A DNA stretch of 64,000 nucleotides. Origin: Alloacidobacterium sp035547425 (lineage in GTDB: Bacteria > Acidobacteriota > Terriglobia > Terriglobales > Acidobacteriaceae). The position numbers and the translations under genes are program-made. The stretch's first letter is position 1. Every line of letters begins with the position of its first letter. The notes beneath the pieces are model-generated. The model saw only the letters and a program-made list of their open reading frames with translations. It made no database searches and was not told the DNA's origin. Shown piece after piece: positions 52,802 through 61,909 of this stretch. The stretch covers positions 62,001 through 126,000 of the forward strand of contig DASZUU010000029.1 in NCBI GenBank assembly GCA_035547425.1, given 5' to 3'.

Positions 52802-54160
52802 TTGAAGAAACCGGCAAACTACTTCCTGCTCGCTGTCATTTTTGCTCTTTTTATTCCTGTCCATGCGCAGAATGCAGTGGATTTGAAGCCGAGCCCGCAA
52901 CAGGTTGCATGGCAGGACCTTGAGATTGGAGTGATCATTCACTTCGGCACAAATACCTTTCTCGACCGCGAATGGGGAGACGGCACCGCCGATCCAAAAG
53001 TATTCAATCCTGCGCATGTAGACACCGACCAGTGGATGAAGGCTGTGAAAGCAGCCGGAGCGAAATATGCGGTGATGGTGGCCAAGCACCACGATGGATT
53101 TACGCTTTGGCCCAGCGGGCAAACCGATTACGGCGTAAAAAGCAGCCCCTGGATGGACGGCAAAGGCGATTTAGTGCGCATGGTCGCGGAATCGGCGCGC
53201 GCGAACGGATTGAAGTTCGGCGTCTATCTCTCGCCGTGGGATCGGCATGAGCCAAAATACAAGGATCCCAAAGCATACGACGAGTATTACCTCAAGCAGC
53301 TTGACGAGCTCGCTACAAGTTACGGTGATCTGGTCGAGTTCTGGTTGGATGGAGCTGGAAGCGCGGGACGTCAATATGATTTCGATCGCATCATCCGTGA
53401 GCTGCGTACCTATCAGCCGAACACAATGGTCTTTGCGGATGTTTCACTTTTTAAATACGCCGACTTGCGCTGGGTAGGCACGGAGAGCGGCGCTATTGCA
53501 TACGAGAATTGGAACGTCATCGATCGTGCAGGATATCTCCGCTGGCGTCCCATCGAGGCCGACACTCCGCTCCATAAGCTGCATTGGTTCTGGCATCCGA
53601 ATGATGAATCTACACTCAAAAGCGTCGATGAGTTAGTCGAGGTGTACAACAACACTGTCGGTCATGGCGGTCAGCTGATGCTTGGAGTCGCTCCCGATAA
53701 CACTGGCCGGTTGCCCGAAGCAGATGTGAAGCGCTTGCAGGAATTCGGCGATGCAATCCGCAAACTGTATAGCCACAATTTAGTTGTCGAAGAGCATGGA
53801 CGAGCGGCATCCCCGGAGGAATCGGCTGCGCTCGACAATGATCCCGATACATTTTGGTCAGCTCCCGCAAATTCTCATCACGCGATTTTGGAAGTCAGTT
53901 TTCCCAGGCCGGTAACTTTCGATCGCGCTCTCACCATGGAATGGCTGAATGATGGGCAGCACGTCGAAAAATATGCGATTGAAATTTACAAGAATGGCGT
54001 GTGGCAGCGCGTAGCCGAAGCGCAAGCCATAGGCCACAAGAAGATTGATATTTTTTCGGCAGTAACGGCGCAGCGTGTGCGCCTCAATCTGCTGTCTACC
54101 AGCAGCGAAGCGCACATACGCGAGTTCCAGCTATTTTCGAACAACGCGAATCGACGATGA
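52802..54160 (+). CDS. GH29 alpha-L-fucosidase with C-terminal F5/8-type domain
   Basis: 452 residues, TTG start with GGAG 9 bp upstream. A signal peptide (ANYFLLAVIFALFIPVHAQ) precedes the GH29 barrel: GVIIHFGTNTF, VMVAKHHDGFTLWPS, and VEFWLDGAGS with the nucleophile aspartate near residue 183. The last 120 residues are a discoidin-like carbohydrate-binding domain (DPDTFWSAPANSHHAILEVSF). This domain order and the missing GPxPDG text place it in the branch acting on alpha-1,3/1,4 or plant-type fucosides. It overlaps the convergent GH3 gene by 30 bp. The L-fucose catabolic operon lies 5.6 kb further on. Confidence 0.9.
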   Translation: MKKPANYFLLAVIFALFIPVHAQNAVDLKPSPQQVAWQDLEIGVIIHFGTNTFLDREWGDGTADPKVFNPAHVDTDQWMKAVKAAGAKYAVMVAKHHDGFTLWPSGQTDYGVKSSPWMDGKGDLVRMVAESARANGLKFGVYLSPWDRHEPKYKDPKAYDEYYLKQLDELATSYGDLVEFWLDGAGSAGRQYDFDRIIRELRTYQPNTMVFADVSLFKYADLRWVGTESGAIAYENWNVIDRAGYLRWRPIEADTPLHKLHWFWHPNDESTLKSVDELVEVYNNTVGHGGQLMLGVAPDNTGRLPEADVKRLQEFGDAIRKLYSHNLVVEEHGRAASPEESAALDNDPDTFWSAPANSHHAILEVSFPRPVTFDRALTMEWLNDGQHVEKYAIEIYKNGVWQRVAEAQAIGHKKIDIFSAVTAQRVRLNLLSTSSEAHIREFQLFSNNANRR

Positions 54161-56875
54161 TCCGGATGCGCCAATTGCTTCGTCGATTTTCTCGTTTCCT
54201 GTGATCGTCAGCGGCTGTTCCACTCCGGCGGATGTATCGCCGGGCTGAGCGCCGCCGACAAATACCTTGTAATCTCCAGCCGTGACCGCGCGCTGTCCAT
54301 GCGCATCCACCAGGCTCAAGCCGCGCGGGTCCACGTCAAATGCAACATGGCCCACCTGGTGCGGCTCCAGATGCAGGCGCGTAAATCCTGCCAGCCAATG
54401 ATTCGGATTGCCTGAACCGGCCGGCGGCGTGATATAAAGCTCGGCGACTTCATCACCAGCAATTGCGCCCGTATTTTCTACATCCGCAGTGACGTGCAGG
54501 ATATTTCCTGCATTCAATTTCGGCGACGAAAGCTTCAGATTCTTATAAGTAAAGGTCGTATAGCTCAGTCCATATCCAAAGCCGAAGAGCGGCTTCTGGC
54601 GGAAGTAACGATAGGTGCGTCCTTCCATTGCGTAGTTATCAAAGGCGGGCAGTTGATCGACTGACTGGTAAAAAGTAACCGGCAATCTTCCCGCGGGATT
54701 TGCCGCTCCCGTCAATACATCGGCAATCGCTGTGCCGCCGGCTTGTCCCGGATACCACGCTTCGAGGATCGCATCGGCATGCTGTTGCGCCCAATCTACG
54801 GCGAGCGCGCTGCCGTTGAGCAATACCACAATCAGCGGCTTGTTTGTTGCTGCCAGTGCTTGCAATAGATCACGCTGTACGGCGGGCAATGCGATGTCCG
54901 TGCGATCGCCGCCTGAAAATCCGGGAACATGCACCGGCATTTCTTCGCCTTCCACTTCAGGCGATAGCCCAACAAAAGCGACGACAACATCAGCCTGATT
55001 GGCTACTTGAATCGCCTGTTGGCGCAGCTGTTCTGCATCGGGCTTCCACTTCAGCCGGATCCCGGCGCCATAATCAGAGCCCGTGCGCGAATATTCCAGC
55101 TTGAACGGGTGCGGCTTGGCATCGCTAAAGTGAACAGTAAAGGTCAGAGGCTTTCCCTGATCGTGTGGATCGTTGCTGGCGTCGCTTGCCACTTCCTTCC
55201 CGTCAAAGAAAACGCTGTAGGCATACGTAGAATCGCAATGCGGTTCACAGCCGGCATGGTCAACAGTAAAAGAAACATCGCCGGAAGCGAGCGGTTGAAA
55301 GCTTCCGCTCCAGCGCACGCTGAAGCTCTTGGCCCCCTGAACAGGGAGCGGCACCACTCGGTTCCAATCAAAATCGATGCGGGCATCTTTCCGCGTCGTT
55401 GCCGTGCCGCTGAAGTTTGCATTGGCAAAATATTCAGCCGTCAAGCCTCCCGCATTTCCATCCTTATCAAGGAATACGCTGCTCGGCACAATCACCGGCA
55501 TCTCTGCTACCAAAGGCGATCCTTGCGAAAACAGGACCTTGGCGCCTTTGTCTCCAAACTTTGCCTGCAAACCGGCAAGCGGCGTCACCGGATGCTCAGG
55601 AATGCCATTGTAGTTCCCCTCAAGCACCGTCAGGGAATCAGCATTCGGGCCAATCACCGCAACCGTCTTCACCGAATCGGAAAGTGGCAAAGTCTTATGG
55701 TCATTCTTGAGAAGAACAATCGCCTCGCGTGCTGCCTGCAGCGCCAGTTCAGCGTGAGCAGGAGTCGCGTTTTCGCTGGGAGCAATTTGCGAATACGCAT
55801 TCGACCCCTGAGGGTCAAAAAGTCCCAGCTTGAATCTTGCTGTGAACAGGCGCGAAACAGCCTGGTTGATAGCCCCTTCGTCAATCAAGCCCTGGTGTAC
55901 TGCATCCACTAGCGCTGCATATTCGGTGCCGCAGCTTAGATCAGTTCCGGCTTTCACAGCCGCTGCCGAAGCATGCGCTGCATCCTGAGAAAAATGATGG
56001 CCGTTATCGCTGAAGAAATCGCTGATAGCGCCGCAATCGGAGACAACGTAGCCGTGGAATTGCCATTCATTTCGCAGAATCTTTCCCAGCAGATCGTCAT
56101 TGCCGCATGCAGGCGAACCGTGAACGCTGTTGTATGCGCACATAATCGAATCGGCCTTTGCATCCACCATGGCCATGCGAAATGCCGGCAGGTAGGTGTC
56201 TTCCACATCGTGCGGTGAAGGCTCGATATTTGCCGAGTGGCGCGTCGATTCGGGCCCGCTGTGCACTGCATAGTGTTTCGCAGTAGCTATGGTCTTGAAG
56301 ACCTTCGGATCGTCACCCTGCAATCCTCGAATGAAGGCGGCGCCCATCTGGCCCGTCAGATAAGGGTCTTCTCCATAGGTTTCCTGCCCGCGACCCCAGC
56401 GCGGATCGCGAAAGATATTGATGTTTGGAGACCAGAAGTCCAGTCCGCGATAGATGCTGTGATCGCCCTCAGCCTGCGCCTGGTTAAATTTTGCTCGGGC
56501 CTCGGTGGAAATCGTGTCCGCAACCTTATGCTCCAGGTTTGTATCCCACGTTGCTGCCAGGCCGATTGCCTGTGGAAAGACGGTGGCATATCCCGCGCGA
56601 GCTACCCCATGAAGCGCTTCACTCCACCAGTCGTAGTCAGGCACTTGCAGCCTTGGAATGGCAACCGCATGGTTCTGCATCTGCGAAACTTTTTCTTCCA
56701 GCGTCATGCGCGAAACCAGGTCTGCCACCCGTTTTTCCGTGGGCTGAGATGGATCGAGATAAATAGGTTTTACTGGAGTAGACTGACAGAAACCTTGCGC
56801 TGTAAACGCTAGAATGGCCAAGCCGAAAAACGAAAAAACACTTGCGTATATCGAGCGGGTTTTCATAAGTTTCAA
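54131..56875 (-). CDS. GH3 glycosidase with PA14 insert, beta-xylosidase-like
   Basis: 914 residues from a TTG at 56875, which has GGGAAG 6 bp upstream; an ATG at 56866 is the alternative. A signal peptide (FSFFGLAILAFTAQGFCQ) is followed by a GH3 barrel with the nucleophile in YVVSDCGAI, and IMCAYNSVHGSPACGND and RWGRGQETYGEDPYLT as in bacterial beta-xylosidase/alpha-arabinofuranosidase types. A PA14 domain (about residues 470-610) is inserted before the second part of GH3, and a fibronectin-III-like domain closes the protein. It would release xylose or arabinose from plant wall oligosaccharides in the periplasm. It is divergent from lutA. Confidence 0.9.
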   Translation of the reverse strand: MKLMKTRSIYASVFSFFGLAILAFTAQGFCQSTPVKPIYLDPSQPTEKRVADLVSRMTLEEKVSQMQNHAVAIPRLQVPDYDWWSEALHGVARAGYATVFPQAIGLAATWDTNLEHKVADTISTEARAKFNQAQAEGDHSIYRGLDFWSPNINIFRDPRWGRGQETYGEDPYLTGQMGAAFIRGLQGDDPKVFKTIATAKHYAVHSGPESTRHSANIEPSPHDVEDTYLPAFRMAMVDAKADSIMCAYNSVHGSPACGNDDLLGKILRNEWQFHGYVVSDCGAISDFFSDNGHHFSQDAAHASAAAVKAGTDLSCGTEYAALVDAVHQGLIDEGAINQAVSRLFTARFKLGLFDPQGSNAYSQIAPSENATPAHAELALQAAREAIVLLKNDHKTLPLSDSVKTVAVIGPNADSLTVLEGNYNGIPEHPVTPLAGLQAKFGDKGAKVLFSQGSPLVAEMPVIVPSSVFLDKDGNAGGLTAEYFANANFSGTATTRKDARIDFDWNRVVPLPVQGAKSFSVRWSGSFQPLASGDVSFTVDHAGCEPHCDSTYAYSVFFDGKEVASDASNDPHDQGKPLTFTVHFSDAKPHPFKLEYSRTGSDYGAGIRLKWKPDAEQLRQQAIQVANQADVVVAFVGLSPEVEGEEMPVHVPGFSGGDRTDIALPAVQRDLLQALAATNKPLIVVLLNGSALAVDWAQQHADAILEAWYPGQAGGTAIADVLTGAANPAGRLPVTFYQSVDQLPAFDNYAMEGRTYRYFRQKPLFGFGYGLSYTTFTYKNLKLSSPKLNAGNILHVTADVENTGAIAGDEVAELYITPPAGSGNPNHWLAGFTRLHLEPHQVGHVAFDVDPRGLSLVDAHGQRAVTAGDYKVFVGGAQPGDTSAGVEQPLTITGNEKIDEAIGASGSSSIRVVRK

Positions 56876-56978
56876 TTACAACTTCCCGCACCAGTGTACA
56901 GATGTATAAGGGTTAGTAAAGCGATTTTCTTAATTTTTATTTCCTGAATGGTAGTTGCCGGGAACGAGAGGAATCGGA

Positions 56979-57722
56979 GTGCGCATTTCGCTGTTCATCA
57001 CCTGCTATAACGACACGCTTTTTCCGGAAACCGGTAAAAGCGTCGTTCGCCTTCTGGAACGGCTGAGCCACCAAGTTGAGTTTCCGCTGGAGCAGACATG
57101 CTGCGGCCAGATGCACTACAACACCGGCTATCAGGCTGAAGCGATGCCCATGATGCGCCGCTTCGTGGAAATTTTTCAAGATGCCGAGGTCGTCTGCATT
57201 CCATCTTCTTCTTGTGTTGCGATGATCCGCGACCATTATCCAAAAATGGCGGAAGCCTGCGGCGACTCTGCATTGGTTGAGAAAGTCAATGAGCTTCTGC
57301 CCAGGGTCTACGAGCTGAGCGAATTGCTGGTGAACAAGCTGGGGCTGGAAGACGTCGGCGCCTATTACCCTCATCGTGTAACCTACCATGCCAGCTGTCA
57401 TTCACTGCGCAGCCTGCATTTGGGCGATTTGCCGCTGCGGCTGTTACGAAATGTCCGAGGCATCGATCTGGTTGAGATGCAGAACATCGACCAATGCTGT
57501 GGTTTCGGCGGCACCTTTGCCGTAAAGAATGGCGATGTATCTGCCGCCATGCTCGCCGACAAGATACGCTGCGTAGAAAATACCCAGGCCGAATCCTGCA
57601 CCGCTGTCGACAATTCCTGCCTGATGCACATCTTCGGCGGGCTGCATCGCCAGCGCACCGGCATCAAGACCGTGCATCTTGCCGAGATTCTCGCATCTAC
57701 AGAGGAAGGAAAAGGCGAATGA
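56979..57722 (+). CDS. lutA: L-lactate utilisation iron-sulfur protein LutA
   Basis: 247 residues from the GTG at 56979, which has AGAGGA at 6 bp; an upstream TTG at 56955 is less likely. Two CCG-type cysteine-rich motifs (QTCCGQMHYNTGY near residue 43 and QCCGFGGTFAV near 175) are the family hallmark. With LutB and LutC it oxidises L-lactate to pyruvate. Translational coupling to lutB is implied by the ATGA overlap. In this window lactate would come from L-fucose breakdown. Confidence 0.93.
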   Translation: MRISLFITCYNDTLFPETGKSVVRLLERLSHQVEFPLEQTCCGQMHYNTGYQAEAMPMMRRFVEIFQDAEVVCIPSSSCVAMIRDHYPKMAEACGDSALVEKVNELLPRVYELSELLVNKLGLEDVGAYYPHRVTYHASCHSLRSLHLGDLPLRLLRNVRGIDLVEMQNIDQCCGFGGTFAVKNGDVSAAMLADKIRCVENTQAESCTAVDNSCLMHIFGGLHRQRTGIKTVHLAEILASTEEGKGE

Positions 57723-59170
57723 GCATTCGCGTAGGAGAAGCAGCCGAAGCGCCTTCTTTTCAAAAAGCAGCTCTCCCGCTGCTCGATAACACCCAGCTGC
57801 GAAAAAATGTTCGCCACGCCACCAATGTCATCACCAACAAGCGCGCTATCGTTGTAGGCGAGCAACACGACTGGCAGCAGCTTCGCGCCGCCGCCAGTTC
57901 CATCAAGGAGCACACTCTCCGCTACTTGGATCACTATTTGCTTCAGTTTGAAGAGGCTTGCACAAAGGCTGGAGGGCATGTGCACTGGGCTGCCGATGCG
58001 GACGAAGCCAATCGCATCATCATCGATTTGGTAAAGCAATACGGCGGCAGCGAAGTCATCAAGGTCAAAACCATGACCTCAGATGAGATCGGACTCAATA
58101 AGGCATTTGAGGCCAATGGCATCCATCCGCATGAAACCGATCTTGCCGACATGATTATCCAACTCGGTCACGACAAGCCATCGCATATTGTGGTGCCCGC
58201 GCTGCACAAGAACCGCCAGCAGGTTCGGGAAATTTTTATGCAGGCCATGGGTCTTTCCGAGCTTGGCGATAAGCCCGAAGACCTGACCAACGCTGCGCGC
58301 CATTATCTGCGTGAGAAATTCCTGAAAGTAAAAATAGGATTTTCCGGCGCAAATTACCTTCTTGCAGATACCGGCGGTGTATGCGTTGTCGAATCTGAAG
58401 GCAACGGGCGCATGTGCCTGACACTGCCTGAAGTCTTGATTACCGTCGCCGGCATCGAAAAAGTCATTCCGTCATTCCGCGATCTGGAAGTGTTTCTCCA
58501 ACTGCTGCCGCGTTCGGCAACCGGCGAGCGCATGAACCCCTACAATTCTCTCTGGACCGGCGTTCATACAGGAGATGGTCCGCAGCACTTTCACATCGTC
58601 TTGCTCGATAACGGCCGCACACGGCTTCTCAACGATCCAGAGGCCCGTCAGACGCTTCATTGCATCCGTTGCGGCGCATGCCTCAATACCTGCCCGGTGT
58701 ACCGCCAGACCGGAGGGCATGCCTATGGATCGATCTACGCAGGCCCTATCGGAGCCATCCTGACGCCGCAGCTTTTCGACATGCAGCACTCGCAGTCGCT
58801 CCCCTATGCTTCATCGCTCTGCGGAGCCTGCTATGAAGTTTGTCCTGTAAAGATCAATATTCCTGAAGTCCTGATTCACTTGCGCGGCCGCGTGGTGCGT
58901 GAGCAGCAAAGTGGAGCGAACCTCGAAGCTGTCGGAATGAAAGCAATGGCCGGAATCTTTGCCAGCAGCCGACGCTTTGAAGCCGCGCAGCGCTTAGGAC
59001 GACTCGGGCAATGGCCATTCGTCTCCGATGGCTGGGTCAGGCATCTGCCGGGCATGCTGGGGAACTGGACTTCCGTACGCGATTTGCGCCCCTTGCCAAA
59101 GCAGTCATTTCGCAATTGGTGGCGTGAGCGCGAAGCCGCAAAGACGCAAAAGGATAAAGCCGATGCCTGA
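57719..59170 (+). CDS. lutB: L-lactate utilisation iron-sulfur protein LutB
   Basis: 483 residues from the ATG at 57719, with AGAGGAAGGA upstream; the frame is open far into lutA, but that part is not coding. An LUD domain (residues about 70-300) precedes two ferredoxin-type clusters, CIRCGACLNTCPVYR and CGACYEVCPVKINIPE, and a DUF3390-like tail. It is the central subunit of the LutABC L-lactate oxidation complex. It overlaps lutC by 8 bp. Confidence 0.94.
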   Translation: MSIRVGEAAEAPSFQKAALPLLDNTQLRKNVRHATNVITNKRAIVVGEQHDWQQLRAAASSIKEHTLRYLDHYLLQFEEACTKAGGHVHWAADADEANRIIIDLVKQYGGSEVIKVKTMTSDEIGLNKAFEANGIHPHETDLADMIIQLGHDKPSHIVVPALHKNRQQVREIFMQAMGLSELGDKPEDLTNAARHYLREKFLKVKIGFSGANYLLADTGGVCVVESEGNGRMCLTLPEVLITVAGIEKVIPSFRDLEVFLQLLPRSATGERMNPYNSLWTGVHTGDGPQHFHIVLLDNGRTRLLNDPEARQTLHCIRCGACLNTCPVYRQTGGHAYGSIYAGPIGAILTPQLFDMQHSQSLPYASSLCGACYEVCPVKINIPEVLIHLRGRVVREQQSGANLEAVGMKAMAGIFASSRRFEAAQRLGRLGQWPFVSDGWVRHLPGMLGNWTSVRDLRPLPKQSFRNWWREREAAKTQKDKADA

Positions 59171-59801
59171 ATCATGGACTGCCCGTGAACAGATTCTCAG
59201 CCGCATTCGTTCTGCAAATACAGGCGTCAATATAGCCGCACGCGAAACCGAATATGCGGCAATCGAGCGGGCCTATCAGCAAGCAGCTTCCATGAGCCGC
59301 GAAACAATACTCAGAACGTTTGCCGAGCGGCTGCATGAATACGATGCCCATGTCGTAGAAACTACATCCGCAGAAATCGCAAATGCTATCGCAGAAATTC
59401 TGAAGCGGAACAATCAGAAGTCCACAGTCATAGCGGAAACTTTTCCTGCGCAACTTCTCCCCGAAGGATTTGCCTGGCTGCATGAGTCTCAAACAACCAC
59501 TCTCGATCGAAGCACAATCGAAGGGGCAATCTCAGCGTGTGAGGCGGCAATTGCGCACACCGGCACCATCATCATCAAAGGAGCGCGCGAAATTACGCTC
59601 TTGCCCGACCGGTATCTGTGTGTGGTTTACGAAGACCAGGTAGTGGAAACTGTTCCCGAAGCGATCGCTGCGTTAGAAAAATACGCTGCCGAGTCTCTGA
59701 CGTTTATCTCCGGCCCTTCCGCTACAGCCGATATTGAAATGACGCGCATCCGCGGTGTGCATGGGCCTCGATTCCTCGATGTAGTTCTCGTGAGAAACTA
59801 G
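59163..59801 (+). CDS. lutC: L-lactate utilisation protein LutC
   Basis: 212 residues from the ATG at 59163 inside the end of lutB. It is an LUD-domain protein with the family text TGTIIIKGAREITLLPDRYLCVVYEDQVV and the C-terminal SGPSATADIEMTRIRGVHGPR. It completes the LutABC operon. Its stop codon overlaps that of the convergent fucP gene by 4 bp, with no room for a terminator. Confidence 0.93.
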   Translation: MPESWTAREQILSRIRSANTGVNIAARETEYAAIERAYQQAASMSRETILRTFAERLHEYDAHVVETTSAEIANAIAEILKRNNQKSTVIAETFPAQLLPEGFAWLHESQTTTLDRSTIEGAISACEAAIAHTGTIIIKGAREITLLPDRYLCVVYEDQVVETVPEAIAALEKYAAESLTFISGPSATADIEMTRIRGVHGPRFLDVVLVRN

Positions 59802-61051
59802 GCCACGTGTTTCACGCGGTATCCACGCGTTGCGAAATAGAGCACGAATAGATAGCAGACCAGCGGCACAAAAAACGCGTATTGAATATTAGACGCGTCC
59901 GAGATGCGACCCATGAGAGCAGGGAAGACCGCTCCGCCGAGAATCGCCATCACCACCATGGACGCTCCCCGCTTGGTATAAGGCCCAAGATGGCGAATGC
60001 TGAGAGCGAAGATCGTAGGAAACATGATGGAGTGAAAAAATCCCAGCAATACAATTCCCGCCAGCGCCGGAGCGCCGCCGATAAAAATCACCAGAAGCAC
60101 AGATGCCACTGACCCGACAGCAAATGCGGCCAGCATGTGCACCGGCTGAATCTTCTTCATCAGCGCCGATCCCGCGAAGCGGCCAATCATGAATCCCAGC
60201 AGGTGCAGCTTGAGATAGTTTGCCGCCGAAGTATCCAGCGTGCCCGGATGCGTATGCTGTACAAAGCGAATCACGAAGCTAGCGACGCCAACCTGCGCGC
60301 CAATATAAAAAAACTGTGCCGCAACACCTTTCAGCAAATGCGGAAAGGCAAAAATCCCGGATAGTCCGGTTGATTCCTCTTCCGCCTTCTCTTCTTGAAT
60401 GACCGGCAGCTTTGCAGCAAAGATAACGCACGCCATGGCAATAAAAACGCCAACCATGAACAGATAGGGAAGCCGGACCACCTCTGCCTCATGTCCGGCG
60501 CCTGCGGCATGTGCGCGCGAAAGAATAAACGTCGATCCAAGAATAGGTGTTACAACCGCGCCCACAGCGTTAAACGATTGCGCAACATTCAGGCGCTGTT
60601 CCGAAGTCTGCGGCGGCCCCAGAAAAGTCACATAAGGATTGGCGGAGACTTCCAGAAAAGATTGTCCGCAAGCCATGATGAACAATCCGAGTAAAAAAAA
60701 GGCATACAGGTGGACTGAAGCCGCCGGAATAAACAGGAAGGCTCCGAGAGCGCAAATCAGCAGCCCGCAAACAATCCCGCGTTGATAGCCGATCTTCTCC
60801 ATCAACCGTCCCGCAGGCCACGCAGCTAAAAAATAGCCGCCGAAGAAGGCCACCTGCACAAAGGAAGACTCAAAATCCGTGAGGTGAAATGCTCCCTTTA
60901 AATGAGGAATAAGAATGTCATTCAGGTTGACGCCGACCGCCCATAGAAAAAACAGGCTTGTGATCAGAATCAACGGAAAAGCATAACGCCGCTCCGTCAG
61001 GGGTCCGCCGGTCTGCGGCGTCGATGAAGTAGAAATTCGTGTTACTGCCAT
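59798..61051 (-). CDS. fucP: L-fucose:H+ symporter family transporter
   Basis: 417 residues, MFS transporter of the FHS family with about 12 membrane segments. Family text: ITSLFFLWAVGVNLNDILIPHLK, FFGGYFLAAWPAGRLMEKIGY, CGQSFLEVSANPYVTFLGP, and LNVAQSFNAVGAVVTPILG. FucP proteins bring L-fucose across the inner membrane. It is last in the operon SDR-FucD-FAH-FucP, 9 bp after the FAH gene, which supports fucose as cargo; glucose/galactose importers of the same family are the alternative. Confidence 0.9.
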   Translation of the reverse strand: MAVTRISTSSTPQTGGPLTERRYAFPLILITSLFFLWAVGVNLNDILIPHLKGAFHLTDFESSFVQVAFFGGYFLAAWPAGRLMEKIGYQRGIVCGLLICALGAFLFIPAASVHLYAFFLLGLFIMACGQSFLEVSANPYVTFLGPPQTSEQRLNVAQSFNAVGAVVTPILGSTFILSRAHAAGAGHEAEVVRLPYLFMVGVFIAMACVIFAAKLPVIQEEKAEEESTGLSGIFAFPHLLKGVAAQFFYIGAQVGVASFVIRFVQHTHPGTLDTSAANYLKLHLLGFMIGRFAGSALMKKIQPVHMLAAFAVGSVASVLLVIFIGGAPALAGIVLLGFFHSIMFPTIFALSIRHLGPYTKRGASMVVMAILGGAVFPALMGRISDASNIQYAFFVPLVCYLFVLYFATRGYRVKHVA

Positions 61052-61060
61052 AGCACGCAG

Positions 61061-61909
61061 CTATTCTCCGGCCACTACAGGGTTCGTTAATACGCCCAGC
61101 CCGCTCACTTCAATCGTGATCGTCTCTCCGGCACGTAGCCAGCGCTGTGGAGTGCGGCCCAGTCCTACACCCGCCGGCGTGCCGGTACTGATAATATCTC
61201 CAGCCTGCAGCGGGGTAATCGATGAAATATAGGCGATCAAATCCGGCAGTTTGAAAATCAACTCGCGGGTATTGGAATGCTGCAATACTTCACCGTCTAT
61301 CGAGAGTTTTACATCCAGCGCATGAGGATCGGCGATCTCGTCTTTTGTCGTAATCGCGGGGCCGATAGGAGCAAACGTGTTGAAGCTTTTTCCTAGAGTC
61401 CACTGTGTGGTCGCTAGCTGGATATCGCGCGCGCTTACGTCATTCAAAATCGTATAGCCGAAGACATGCTCCTCCCAGTCCGCGCTTTTTATGCGGCTTC
61501 CGCCCTTGCCGATCACGCAGGCGAACTCAGCTTCATAATCTGGCTGCGATGAGATGGAAGGCAGTTCGATAGGAGTGCCCGGTCCCACAATGGCTGAAGC
61601 TAATTTCAGAAAAATCGTAGGCACCTTCGGAATTTCCATCTTCGATTCGACCGCATGGTCGCGATAATTCAGACCTACGCAGAAGATGCGGGGTGGATCA
61701 AGCAGCGGAGCGAGCAAGCGCACTTCTGAACGCAGAATTTTGGAACTTGCGCTCTTCAATAATTCTTCCGCGGCATCGAGCGCCTCCGCGCCGCCATGAA
61801 TGATAGAAAGCACGCTCCGGAAGCGCGACGATAGATCGATAATCGAATCTTCAACAAGGACACCGGGCCGTGCAATTCCATTTGCTTCAGAAAATGTAAC
61901 CAGCTTCAT
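61061..61909 (-). CDS. FAH-family hydrolase, probable 2,4-diketo-3-deoxy-L-fuconate hydrolase
   Basis: 282 residues. The FAH fold shows FCVGLNYRDHAVESK, PTIFLKLASAIVGPG, DYEAEFACVIGKGGSRI (metal ligands), GYTILNDVSARDIQ and STGTPAGVGLGRTP. In the non-phosphorylative L-fucose pathway such an enzyme splits 2,4-diketo-3-deoxy-L-fuconate into pyruvate and L-lactate. Its ATG overlaps the fucD stop codon by 4 bp. The lutABC genes just downstream fit lactate as its product. Without the context it could be any FAH acylpyruvate hydrolase. Confidence 0.85.
   Translation of the reverse strand: MKLVTFSEANGIARPGVLVEDSIIDLSSRFRSVLSIIHGGAEALDAAEELLKSASSKILRSEVRLLAPLLDPPRIFCVGLNYRDHAVESKMEIPKVPTIFLKLASAIVGPGTPIELPSISSQPDYEAEFACVIGKGGSRIKSADWEEHVFGYTILNDVSARDIQLATTQWTLGKSFNTFAPIGPAITTKDEIADPHALDVKLSIDGEVLQHSNTRELIFKLPDLIAYISSITPLQAGDIISTGTPAGVGLGRTPQRWLRAGETITIEVSGLGVLTNPVVAGE

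Noticed and set aside
57494..57718. Upstream extension of the lutB frame inside lutA
   Set aside because: The family N-terminus begins at the ATG at 57719, and the upstream residues are an antifamily-like read of lutA in another frame.
59028..59162. Upstream extension of the lutC frame inside lutB
   Set aside because: Overlap with coding lutB sequence; the conserved start MPESW at 59163 fits the usual LutC length.
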